A DNA stretch of 64,000 nt from Flavobacterium aquidurense (GTDB lineage Bacteria; Bacteroidota; Bacteroidia; Flavobacteriales; Flavobacteriaceae), in contig FNPS01000007.1 in the NCBI GenBank assembly GCA_900107365.1, forward strand, positions 62,001 through 126,000, in the 5' to 3' direction. Position 1 is the first letter of the stretch. Each line of letters opens with the position of its first letter. The notes under the pieces are model-generated. The model worked only from the letters and a program-made list of their open reading frames with translations, searched no databases and was not told the DNA's origin. Positions 32,359 through 40,901 of the stretch are shown here, in pieces. Position numbers and translations under genes: made by a program.

Positions 32359-33516
32359 TTACTCAGTCCACGACTTGTAATACTGTCCATCATCCAATCC
32401 CATAGCTTCTTCAGTAACCATTAAAGGTCTGAAAGTATCAACCATAACGGCTAATTCCTGAGTTTCTTTATGGCCAATACTGCGTTCCATCGCGCCTGGC
32501 GCTGGACCATGCGGAATTCCTTTTGGGTGTAAAGTGATATGACCCTGCTCGATATTATTACGACTCATAAAATCGCCATCAACATAATATAATACTTCGT
32601 CAGAATCTATATTACTATGATTGTATGGCGCGGGAATTGCTTTTGGATGATAATCGTAAAGTCTCGGGCAGAAGGAACAAACGACAAAAGTAGCCGTTTC
32701 GAAAGTTTGATGTACCGGAGGCGGTTGATGCACACGTCCCGTTATTGGTTCAAAATTATGAATCGAGAATCCGTATGGAAAATTATATCCGTCCCAACCC
32801 ACAACATCAAAAGGATGTGTGGCGTAAACCACTTCGTGAATCATACCTTCTTTTTTGATTTTAATTAAAAAATCGCCTTTTTCGTCATGCGTTTCCAATT
32901 CGTTAGGCAAAATAAAATCGCGTTCGCAAAATGGCGAATGTTCTAAATGTTGTCCTGATTGGTTTTTATAACGTTTTGGTGTGTAAAAGGGAGAATAAGA
33001 TTCAACGTAAAATAGGCGGTTTTCTTCCGTCTCAAATTCTATTTGGTAAATAATGCCTCTCGGAATAATTAAGTAATCACCATATTCAAAAGGAATATTT
33101 CCTAACATGGTTCTTAGTTTTCCTTTTCCTTTATGGATGAAAAGCATTTCATCGGCATCGGCATTTTTGTAGAAATATTTGGTCAGTGATTCTTTTGGCG
33201 CTGCCAAACCAATAATACAGTCTTTATTGACTAACATGGCTTTGCGGCTATCTAAAAAGTCATTTTCCGGTTTTAGTTCAAAACCTTTAAAAAGTAATGA
33301 TTTTATGTTTTTTCCGATTGCAATTTTGGGTTCAACCGAATAAGAGTTTAAAATTTCTTTGACCTGTGTTGGTCTGTGCACATGATAAGACAATGACGAA
33401 TGTCCGTGAAAACCTTCGGTGCCAAACAATTGTTCGTAGTAAAAACCTCCGTTTGGTTTTTCGAATTGGGTGTGTCTTTTTTGAGGGAAATCTCCAAGTT
33501 TATGATATAATGGCAT
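32359..33516 (-). CDS. hmgA: Homogentisate 1,2-dioxygenase
   Basis: Iron dioxygenase that opens the homogentisate ring to maleylacetoacetate in tyrosine and phenylalanine breakdown. 385 residues, the shorter bacterial form. The cupin fold carries the family stretch VVGWDGYNFPYGFSIHNFEPITGRVHQPPPVHQTFE, followed by FCPRLYDYHPKAIPAPYNHSNIDSDEVLYYVDGDF with the His/Glu metal ligands and GIPHGPAPG. It is the first gene of the hmgA-four-helix-hpd run. Family I repeat words start 8 bp upstream of its start codon. Confidence 0.93.
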   Translation of the reverse strand: MPLYHKLGDFPQKRHTQFEKPNGGFYYEQLFGTEGFHGHSSLSYHVHRPTQVKEILNSYSVEPKIAIGKNIKSLLFKGFELKPENDFLDSRKAMLVNKDCIIGLAAPKESLTKYFYKNADADEMLFIHKGKGKLRTMLGNIPFEYGDYLIIPRGIIYQIEFETEENRLFYVESYSPFYTPKRYKNQSGQHLEHSPFCERDFILPNELETHDEKGDFLIKIKKEGMIHEVVYATHPFDVVGWDGYNFPYGFSIHNFEPITGRVHQPPPVHQTFETATFVVCSFCPRLYDYHPKAIPAPYNHSNIDSDEVLYYVDGDFMSRNNIEQGHITLHPKGIPHGPAPGAMERSIGHKETQELAVMVDTFRPLMVTEEAMGLDDGQYYKSWTE

Positions 33517-34045
33517 GGCTTTTCAATTAGATAATTTATAAATTAGATAATTCGAAAAAGGTGAATTGTGTGAACAGATAACCAGCTCAACTTTTGTGCT
33601 GACTAATTACCTCAATTCTATAGCTTCACTCAGGATTTCTCTTGATGAGGAATTGAAGATATTCTAATAAACCTGTCCATTTTGTTTTCATTATAACAAA
33701 TGTCGTAATTTTTATTGATTTAAATTGTAAATCATATCATTTAAGAACGCAAATTAATCTAAAATTTTTGACATTACAACGATATAGTTGTAGAATAATT
33801 CAATTTTTTCTCAAGTATAGCAAAAAAAAGGAACAGTTTGGAAAAGTTGTGACCAGTCAAAAAGATTTGATAACCTGAGCAGAAAAAAATTAACCGTAAA
33901 GTGCGCAATTTTTTACTATTAGACTTTTATAAAAACAGAAAGTTCGCAAAGCTTTATTGATTCAGCTTTGCGAACTTTATATTTTCTGAAGATTACTATC
34001 AGATAAAAATCATTGCGAACTTTGCGGTTAAAATCAAAGTAAGGA
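33517..34045. repeat. 529-bp gap with family I and family A repeat words
   Basis: 33524-33556 has ATTAGATAATT words next to hmgA. 33560-33880 is AT-rich and I see no gene or clear promoter in it. A perfect 15-bp hairpin AAAGTTCGCAAAGCT (33939-33953) / AGCTTTGCGAACTTT (33964-33978) is enclosed by a weaker outer pair (TTAACCG...GCGCAA near 33890 and TTGCGAACTTTGCGGTTAA near 34013). The outer pair gives a nested structure just after the patatin gene's stop. Confidence 0.75.
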
Positions 34046-36340
34046 TTAAAACATAAATCCAATACTAAACCAGGTAAAGCTTTTGGACAATTCAGGTGAC
34101 CATGATTGTTTAATTTCAATTGGACCAATGATAGTTTCTAAACCATAACCTACTGCATAGCCGGAATATTTAGGCATAGACACCCAGTCAACAGTAGAGA
34201 ATATGTCATCGCCCAGATTAGCATAATTCGCAGAAAAGTTGACATGATTTTTTTTGAAAATTTCATAATCAAATGTAATTCCTGCTTTGATAAAACTATT
34301 TCCGGAAATACTTAAGAAATCGTAACCGTAGAAATAGTTGAAATTATTTATTTTATTATAACCATAACCACCCAATATGTAATCGAAAAATGGAACACTG
34401 TCATTTCCAAAAGTCAATCCGGCATCTGCTTCAAATTTGAAAGTTGCCCTTCTGAATAAAGTATTGGCTACCGCAATTTCGGCTTTGGCCATAGAATAAG
34501 GTTTGAACGTGTTGGTATAATCTGAAGATCCTAAATAAGTTTGTACATCTGTAGAAAAAAACAATCCGGAATGCGGAAAGCTTTTATTGTCAAATGAATC
34601 GTATTTTAAATATCCAAAAACACTAAAATAACTGCTTTTGTCAATGATATTATCTGTGTTGGATAAAGTTGGCGAATTGATTTTTAAATACTTGTATTCT
34701 AATCCTCCTCCCATTAAAAATTTCTGCACAAAAATGGTCTGAAAATAAGCCTGATTACTAACATCCATAAAATCAACATTAATTAAATTGACATCTGGAC
34801 TTGGTGAGGTTAAGTTTCCAATACTACTGGTTACGTTTCGGTTAAACTGATTTAGTCGCGAACGAAATCCAAAACTGATATTAAAGCCATTCTCGACATA
34901 ATAGTTTAAATCATATCTGAAATTATCTCCTAAAATAATATCTAAAGAAGTAACATCATTTTTTAGAAAAGTCTTTTTATGCGTAAGATTCAATAAAATG
35001 GCGCTTTTATAAAGTCCGTCATAATGCAATCCTAATTTTAAATAGGTTTGGGTAGGATTCTCTTTTAGAACAAGATCCAAATCATCCTGTTTACCATCAG
35101 GTTGTAAGCAATAGGATATAGTACTAAAGTTTTGAGTAGCATTTAAATTATTGATCCCGGTTTTTAAATCACCATAAGTTATCGTACTTCCCGGCTTAAA
35201 ACGAAGTTTACCATTGATGTATTCTTTAGTATAATTGTCTAATTGGTCGCTGTTTATTTTATTTATATGAACAGTATCCGTGCTGACTTTTAATTTTGGT
35301 TTTTTATAAAAATTATCTTCATTAACCAGTGATTTTATTTTTTCGTAGACGGCAAATGTAGCCTCTTCACCCTTTCTGATAATTTCCTCACCCCTATCAA
35401 ATGAAATTACACCAAAATCACGAATATCAGGTTTTACATAAATATCAGTATCTTTTATTTTGCTTTTCATTTTATCAATCGACTGTAGATTGGTAATCTG
35501 AACTAAAATTCGGGTAGCGTTTTTAAGATTTTTTCGTTTCATTAAATCATCCTGAACATCAACACCAATAATTATATCGGCACCAAGATTTCGAACTTCA
35601 TTGATGGGGTAATTGTTTACGACACCTCCATCAACTAATAAATTTCCATCAATTTCTACGGGAGTAAACAAGGATGGAAATGCAGAACTTGCCATCATAG
35701 CCTGAACCAGATTTCCTTTGTTTAGCAAAACCTCTTCACCAGTTTCGATATTGGTTGCAATACATAAAAATGGAGTGGGTAGTTTGTTGAAGTCGCGTAC
35801 ATGTCGCACATTTCTGGTTAGACTGCTTAATAAATTGTAATTATACATTCCTTTTGAAAGTGCTTCCGGAATACCAACTCTGAAATTACTAAAAGGTAAA
35901 ACTATGGCATATAATTCATCATTTTTTTTGCCGTAGAAATTTTTAGAAGATCTTGGAATATAATCGTTTATTAATTCGTCGAAATTAGTTTGTTTGAAGA
36001 TGGAGTCGATCTGGGCAGCATTGTATCCTGAAGCGTAAAGTCCGCCAATTACAGCTCCCATACTAGTTCCTCCAATATAATCAATTTTTATTCCGGCTTC
36101 TTCCAACACTTTTAAAACACCAATATGTGCAAAACCTTTGGCACCACCACCACTTAAGACCAAACCAATTTTAGGCCTTTTTACACTGTCTTTTTTTTGT
36201 TCCTGCGAAAATGAGTTTTGAGAATTGAAAAATAGTATCGTCAGAAAAATAAGTATGCTCCAAAAGCTTCCGCCAGTATTAGGGAAGGAAAAAAATCCCT
36301 TTGAACGGGTATTTGAAATGGAAATTTGAATTTGGCGCAT
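34046..36340 (-). CDS. Patatin-like phospholipase fused to an Omp85-type outer-membrane beta-barrel
   Basis: A 764-residue envelope protein. A hydrophobic N-terminus (about residues 26-46, ending FSQ) is followed by a patatin lipase domain: GLVLSGGGAKGFAHIGVL (oxyanion loop), GGTSMGAVIGG (catalytic Ser93) and LLVDGGVVNNYPI (catalytic Asp). A POTRA-like region (about 310-400) leads into a C-terminal Omp85/surface-antigen barrel with PHSGLFFSTD and ending FSIGFMF. This layout is like the type Vd autotransporter PlpD and is common in Bacteroidota. Its substrate, phospholipid or lysophospholipid, is inferred. uvrC ends only 9 bp upstream on the same strand. Confidence 0.92.
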   Translation of the reverse strand: MRQIQISISNTRSKGFFSFPNTGGSFWSILIFLTILFFNSQNSFSQEQKKDSVKRPKIGLVLSGGGAKGFAHIGVLKVLEEAGIKIDYIGGTSMGAVIGGLYASGYNAAQIDSIFKQTNFDELINDYIPRSSKNFYGKKNDELYAIVLPFSNFRVGIPEALSKGMYNYNLLSSLTRNVRHVRDFNKLPTPFLCIATNIETGEEVLLNKGNLVQAMMASSAFPSLFTPVEIDGNLLVDGGVVNNYPINEVRNLGADIIIGVDVQDDLMKRKNLKNATRILVQITNLQSIDKMKSKIKDTDIYVKPDIRDFGVISFDRGEEIIRKGEEATFAVYEKIKSLVNEDNFYKKPKLKVSTDTVHINKINSDQLDNYTKEYINGKLRFKPGSTITYGDLKTGINNLNATQNFSTISYCLQPDGKQDDLDLVLKENPTQTYLKLGLHYDGLYKSAILLNLTHKKTFLKNDVTSLDIILGDNFRYDLNYYVENGFNISFGFRSRLNQFNRNVTSSIGNLTSPSPDVNLINVDFMDVSNQAYFQTIFVQKFLMGGGLEYKYLKINSPTLSNTDNIIDKSSYFSVFGYLKYDSFDNKSFPHSGLFFSTDVQTYLGSSDYTNTFKPYSMAKAEIAVANTLFRRATFKFEADAGLTFGNDSVPFFDYILGGYGYNKINNFNYFYGYDFLSISGNSFIKAGITFDYEIFKKNHVNFSANYANLGDDIFSTVDWVSMPKYSGYAVGYGLETIIGPIEIKQSWSPELSKSFTWFSIGFMF

Positions 36341-36349
36341 AAAAAGATA

Positions 36350-38143
36350 CTAGTTGGTTTTGTAAAAGTCGACAATTTTTTTTGCTTTTGATACTCCTAT
36401 AACATCAGATATTTCTTTTTCTGAAGCTAATTTTAATCTTTTAACACTTTTAAAATGTTGTATTAAAGTCAGCATGGTTTTTTCTCCAATTCCGGGAATG
36501 CTTTCTACTGAGGAATTTAATGCAGCTTTGCTTCGTTTGTCACGATGAAAAGTGATTCCGAAACGGTGTGCTTCGTTACGTAATTGTTGGATCACTTTCA
36601 AAGTTTCTGATTTTTTATCCAGATACAATGGAATAGAATCTCCGGGATAAAAAAGTTCCTCCAGACGTTTTGCGATTCCGATAATCGCAATTTTTCCACG
36701 TAAACCTAAATCATCTATACTTTTTAAAGCTGCTGATAATTGTCCTTTTCCACCATCAATAATAATTAGTTGTGGCAAAGGTTCTTTTTCATCCAATAAT
36801 CTTTTGTAACGACGATAGACAATTTCAGTCATCGAAGCAAAATCGTCCGGGCCTTCAACTGTTTTTACATTAAAATGACGATAATCTTTTTTACTCGCTT
36901 TTCCATCTTTAAAAACTACACAGGCGGCAACTGGATTTGTTCCCTGAATATTTGAGTTATCAAAACATTCTATATGTCGCGGTTCAACAGGCAAACGTAA
37001 ATCTTTTTGCATTTGCGCCATGATTCGGTTAACGTGTCGATCCGGATCTACAATTTGCAATTGTTTTAGTTGTTCAATTCGGTAGAATTTAGCATTTCTG
37101 ATCGATAAATCTAAAATCTGTTTTTTATCTCCAAGTTGGGGAACAGTTGTTTTAATTTTTTCCCCTAAATCAACTTCAAACGGAACAATAACTTCTTTTG
37201 ATAATAAATGAAAACGTTCACGAAGTTCGATGATGGCTAATTCTAATAATTCTTCGTCGCTTTCGTCCAGCTTTTTCTTGATTTCTAAGGTATGCGAACG
37301 AATAATCGAACCGTGCGAAATTTGAAGAAAGTTAACATAAGCTGCACTTTCATCAGATACAATCGAGAAGACATCAACATTGGTAATTTTCGGATTAACA
37401 ATCGTCGATCTTGATTGATAATTCTCCAGTACTTCTATTTTTTCTTTAATTTTTTGAGCTTCTTCAAAACGTAAATCCTGCGCATATTGATTCATTAAAC
37501 GCTTGAAGTCCTTCATGCTTTCTTTGAAATTTCCTTTCAAAATTTCGCGAATAGCATCTACTTGTCGCTGATAATCTTCTAAAGATTCAATCCCTTCACA
37601 AGGTCCTTTGCAATTGCCAATATGGTATTCCAAACAAACTTTAAATTTACCCGAGTTGATGTTTGATGCACTCAAATCATAATTGCAGGTGCGTAAAGGG
37701 TATAATTCTTTGATTAACTCTAAAATTGTGTGGACGGTTTTGAAATTAGTATAGGGCCCAAAATATTCAGAGCCGTCTTTAACCATTCTTCGGGTAGAAA
37801 ATATTCTCGAGAAAGGTTCTTTTTTGATGCAAAGCCAAGGGTAACTTTTATCATCGCGAAGCAATACGTTATAACGCGGTTGCAAGGTTTTGATTAGATT
37901 ATTTTCTAATAAAAGGGCATCGGTTTCTGTCGGAACTACAATATGTTTTATGGTTACGATTTTTCGAACCAATACATTCGTTTTTGCCGTATCGTGAATT
38001 TTATTGAAGTAGGAGGAAACCCTTTTTTTTAAATTTTTAGCTTTTCCTACGTACAATATTTTTTCGTCTTTATCATAATATTGATACACACCGGGATTGT
38101 CCGGCAAGGTTTGAATTTGAAGTTCTAAAGACGGTTTTTGCAT
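36350..38143 (-). CDS. uvrC: Excinuclease ABC subunit C
   Basis: Makes the two cuts beside a DNA lesion in nucleotide excision repair. 597 residues, normal length. The N-terminal GIY-YIG nuclease is at about 12-95 (NPGVYQYYDKDEKILYVGKAKNLKKRV). A UVR motif is near 205-240 (YAQDLRFEEAQKIKEKIEVL). The RNase H-like endonuclease is in the middle (IECFDNSNIQGTNPVAACVVF, IIDGGKGQLSAAL), and a helix-hairpin-helix pair is at the end (SIPGIGEKTMLTLIQHF). A -7 box lies at 38227-38234. It probably shares a transcript with the patatin gene 9 bp downstream. Confidence 0.97.
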   Translation of the reverse strand: MQKPSLELQIQTLPDNPGVYQYYDKDEKILYVGKAKNLKKRVSSYFNKIHDTAKTNVLVRKIVTIKHIVVPTETDALLLENNLIKTLQPRYNVLLRDDKSYPWLCIKKEPFSRIFSTRRMVKDGSEYFGPYTNFKTVHTILELIKELYPLRTCNYDLSASNINSGKFKVCLEYHIGNCKGPCEGIESLEDYQRQVDAIREILKGNFKESMKDFKRLMNQYAQDLRFEEAQKIKEKIEVLENYQSRSTIVNPKITNVDVFSIVSDESAAYVNFLQISHGSIIRSHTLEIKKKLDESDEELLELAIIELRERFHLLSKEVIVPFEVDLGEKIKTTVPQLGDKKQILDLSIRNAKFYRIEQLKQLQIVDPDRHVNRIMAQMQKDLRLPVEPRHIECFDNSNIQGTNPVAACVVFKDGKASKKDYRHFNVKTVEGPDDFASMTEIVYRRYKRLLDEKEPLPQLIIIDGGKGQLSAALKSIDDLGLRGKIAIIGIAKRLEELFYPGDSIPLYLDKKSETLKVIQQLRNEAHRFGITFHRDKRSKAALNSSVESIPGIGEKTMLTLIQHFKSVKRLKLASEKEISDVIGVSKAKKIVDFYKTN

Positions 38144-38226
38144 TCTGTTTTGTTTCTGAAGATGGTCGAAAAGCGATCTGGAAAACCATTTTGTTTTTCA
38201 GGTAAAGCTTAACATGGATTTAGAGT

Positions 38227-38234
38227 CAAATTTA
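38227..38234 (-). promoter_or_regulatory. -7 promoter box of uvrC
   Basis: Minus-strand TAAATTTG lies 83 bp before the uvrC ATG, in the 136-bp region shared with the divergent AstE-like gene. Confidence 0.45.
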
Positions 38235-38279
38235 CGAAATCAAAAGAATAATTTCTATATTTAGATTTTATAATTCTAT

Positions 38280-39257
38280 ATGAAAAATAACAAACCCATG
38301 ATTATTTTTGGCGAACCGGTTTTGCCAGGAGAAAGTAGAACGATAAACGTTGAGATTGCCCGATTGCACACGACTACAAAGCTTAATATTCCGGTAATTG
38401 TGCGTCGTTCTAAAATAGATGGTCCGGTGGTTTTATTCTCAGCCGGAATTCACGGCGACGAAATAAACGGAGTCGAAATTGTGCGTCAGCTCATTAGTAA
38501 AAAAATAAATCGGCCAACACGAGGAACCATCATTTGTATTCCAATCATCAACATGTATGGTTTTGTAAATAAATCAAGAGAATTTCCTGACGGCCGTGAT
38601 TTAAATCGCGTTTTTCCCGGAAGTAAAAAAGGTTCTCTGGCGAGTCGTTTTGCATTTCATATTGTGGCTGAAATTTTGCCTGTTATCGATTATGCAGTCG
38701 ATTTTCATGCCGGAGGAGCCAGCAGGTTTAATGCACCCCAAATTAGGATAACTGAAAATAATCCGGAATTAAAACTTTTGGCAGATGTTTTTAACGCGCC
38801 ATTTACTTTATATTCAAAAAATATTACAGGCTCTTTTAGGAATACATGTGAAAAAGCAAATGTAAAAATGTTACTTTTTGAAGGAGGAAAATCATTGGAT
38901 ATTAATAATGCTATTGCGAATGAAGGTGTACTGGGAGTGAAGCGTTTGCTGAATTACCTGAACATGCTCGATCCAAAACAAGTTGTTGAAAAGGCTCTTT
39001 TTCCTTCAATTTATATCAAATATTCAGTTTGGTTACGGGCGAAATGTTCCGGATTATTGCACGATTATAATTTGATTGGGAAATTTGTAACAAAGGGAAC
39101 TATCCTGGCGATTATAACTGATCCGTTTGGTAAATTCGAGCAAAAAGTAAAAGCACCACATGATGGTTACATCATCAACGCCAATCATTCGCCTATTGTT
39201 TATGAAGGCGATGCGATTTATCATATTTCTAAAACCCTTCCTGATGGAGACGAATAA
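38280..39257 (+). CDS. Succinylglutamate desuccinylase/aspartoacylase-family zinc hydrolase
   Basis: A 325-residue M14-like zinc enzyme that cleaves an acyl-amino-acid or similar amide. The zinc site is visible: His58 and Glu61 in SAGIHGDEINGVE and His143 in VDFHAGG. Further landmarks are FPDGRDLNRVFPG and the C-terminal barrel-sandwich-like part (KAPHDGYIINANHSP), which is typical of the AGTPM/aspartoacylase group. Arginine succinyl-transfer genes are absent, so the substrate is unknown. Its end overlaps the start of the cyclo-ligase gene by 14 bp, so the two are almost certainly co-expressed. It is divergent from uvrC. Confidence 0.88.
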   Translation: MKNNKPMIIFGEPVLPGESRTINVEIARLHTTTKLNIPVIVRRSKIDGPVVLFSAGIHGDEINGVEIVRQLISKKINRPTRGTIICIPIINMYGFVNKSREFPDGRDLNRVFPGSKKGSLASRFAFHIVAEILPVIDYAVDFHAGGASRFNAPQIRITENNPELKLLADVFNAPFTLYSKNITGSFRNTCEKANVKMLLFEGGKSLDINNAIANEGVLGVKRLLNYLNMLDPKQVVEKALFPSIYIKYSVWLRAKCSGLLHDYNLIGKFVTKGTILAIITDPFGKFEQKVKAPHDGYIINANHSPIVYEGDAIYHISKTLPDGDE

Positions 39258-39813
39258 AAAAGAATTACGCTTACACCATAAAAAACTTCGGGCAGGACTT
39301 TCAATAGATGATATCGAAGAAAAAAGTCTGGCTATTGCCAATGAAGTATTACAATTGCCTATTTGGAATAAAAGCTATTACCATGTTTTTCTTCCTATAG
39401 AAGAACAGAAAGAAGTTAATACCGAATATATTTTGCATCTCCTTTCAGGAAAAGACAAAGAAATTGTGGTTTCGAAAAGTGATTTTGAAACAAGAAAAAT
39501 GGCTCATTTTTTATTGACGGATAATACCAAAATAAAGAAAAACGAATACAATATTCCGGAACCGGTGAATGGTTTACCAGTTCCATCTGAAACTATCGAA
39601 GTAGTTTTTGTACCGCTTTTGGCTTTTGATGTTTTTGGAAACCGTATTGGCTACGGAAAAGGTTTTTATGATAAGTTCTTAGCAGAATGTAAACCAGAAA
39701 CCATCAAAATTGGTCTTTCGTTTTTTGAAGCCGTAAATCAAATAGACGATGTTTTTGAATCTGATGTGAAGTTAGATTACTGTGTGACGCCTGGTCTTGT
39801 ATATAAATTTTGA
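39244..39813 (+). CDS. 5-Formyltetrahydrofolate cyclo-ligase
   Basis: Converts 5-formyl-THF to methenyl-THF using ATP, in one-carbon metabolism. The ATG at 39244 (METNKKELRLHHKKLRAGLS) gives 189 residues, the family's usual size. The frame is open from 39160, but that part lies inside the upstream gene. The ATP/Mg site is in FVPLLAFDVFGNRIGYGKGFYDKFL. The start overlaps the last 14 bases of the AstE-like gene. Confidence 0.93.
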   Translation: METNKKELRLHHKKLRAGLSIDDIEEKSLAIANEVLQLPIWNKSYYHVFLPIEEQKEVNTEYILHLLSGKDKEIVVSKSDFETRKMAHFLLTDNTKIKKNEYNIPEPVNGLPVPSETIEVVFVPLLAFDVFGNRIGYGKGFYDKFLAECKPETIKIGLSFFEAVNQIDDVFESDVKLDYCVTPGLVYKF

Positions 39814-39820
39814 CCGAAAA

Positions 39821-40008
39821 GTTCGCAAGGAAAATTGATTTGGATTGTGTTGATTTTAAGTTCGCAAAGTTATCACTTAGGTAATTATTTGAATTGAATG
39901 ATATAAATAAATTTATCTTTCCAGTCTTGAAAGTTAAAATATACTTATGTCAGTTGTGAAAATGAAAAATCCCAAACATCAATTTTACAATTGGAATTTG
40001 GGATTTTT
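39821..40008. repeat. Family A words and a terminator between the cyclo-ligase gene and batE
   Basis: AAGTTCGCAAG at about 39821 and AAGTTCGCAAAG at about 39859 are direct copies of family A words; their complements appear at 40826-40885 on the other side of batE. The hairpin AAAAATCCCAAA (39965-39976) / TTTGGGATTTTT (39997-40008) is a good bidirectional terminator for the convergent genes. Its stem resembles the terminator at 55243-55287. Confidence 0.75.
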
Positions 40009-40028
40009 ATATTTTAATTTAAGAAATT

Positions 40029-40775
40029 TTATTTTACTTCTTTAATTGTTGAAGCATCAATCCAGCCTTCAGTTCCATCTGTTAATTCTATTTTTTTCCA
40101 ATTTTGAAGTGTTTCTGTTACATACACTTTTGCACCTTCATGCAGTAAGAAAATCGCTGATCCTGCTTTTTGCGGTTCGCTTCTGACTTCGCTTACTTCT
40201 GAAAAAACAATTGCCGGGCGATCGTTGTCATAATGGTCTTTCTCTGACATTGCAGCTGCAACACTTAAAAGTACACCAACCAACAATACAAACATTCCAA
40301 TGAAATATAATCTTTTTGAAAGCGTAAGCTGTGAAAAGTAATATCCAATAAAACTCAATAAGAAAAGAAAAGCAATCCCGACAGCAATTTTAGCCCAGGT
40401 ATTATAATCGAAAATTCCTGTAAAGTTTTGAATTAGTTTTGCAAAACCAACTTTTGGTACTTCTTTAATTTCGTCAATAGTTAGTTTTTTGGCGAATTTT
40501 AAGTTGTTTAATGTCTGTTCATCATGTGGTTTTAAAACCAAAGCCTTTTCATAATTATAAATGGAAGGAGCGACTTTATTTAGTTTGTAATAACAGTTAG
40601 CCAAATTAAAATACAACTCAGCCGAATGTTCTTTATTTTCTTTAAGAACATTTTCATACTCCTGCGCGGCCTGTTCAAACTTGTTATCCTGATACAAAAG
40701 ATTCCCTTTTTCAAAGCTGCTCTGAGCAAAGAAAACCTGAGTAATTAATAAAAAGAGATATACTATATTTTTCAT
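40029..40775 (-). CDS. batE: BatE: TPR and SH3-like membrane protein of the Bat operon
   Basis: 248 residues. A signal sequence (1-18) is followed by TPR repeats (about 20-100: GNLLYQDNKFEQAAQEYENVL, AELYFNLANCYYKLNKVAPSIYNYEKAL). Two membrane segments (about 128-148 and 155-175) and a C-terminal bacterial SH3-like domain (about 185-245: IVFSEVSEVRSEPQKAGSAIFLLHEGAKV, WKKIELTDGTEGWI) follow. In Bacteroides fragilis and relatives, batE closes the aerotolerance operon. It is the last of eight genes here, separated from batD by 126 bp of family A repeat. Confidence 0.9.
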   Translation of the reverse strand: MKNIVYLFLLITQVFFAQSSFEKGNLLYQDNKFEQAAQEYENVLKENKEHSAELYFNLANCYYKLNKVAPSIYNYEKALVLKPHDEQTLNNLKFAKKLTIDEIKEVPKVGFAKLIQNFTGIFDYNTWAKIAVGIAFLFLLSFIGYYFSQLTLSKRLYFIGMFVLLVGVLLSVAAAMSEKDHYDNDRPAIVFSEVSEVRSEPQKAGSAIFLLHEGAKVYVTETLQNWKKIELTDGTEGWIDASTIKEVK

Positions 40776-40825
40776 TTTATTTTATTTAAACCTGACCAAT
40801 ATTTAAAACTAGTAAGGTTTGTTTT

Positions 40826-40885
40826 TTAAACTTTGCGAACTTAATTCAACACAATGCAAATAACTTTCTTAGCGCACTTTGCGAT
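40826..40885. repeat. Family A words between batD and batE
   Basis: AAACTTTGCGAACTTAATTC and CGCACTTTGCGATAAAAT occur here. They are the complements of the words at 39821-39870, so batE is bracketed by inverted family A words. Confidence 0.55.
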
Positions 40886-40901
40886 AAAATAGCCCTACCG
40901 G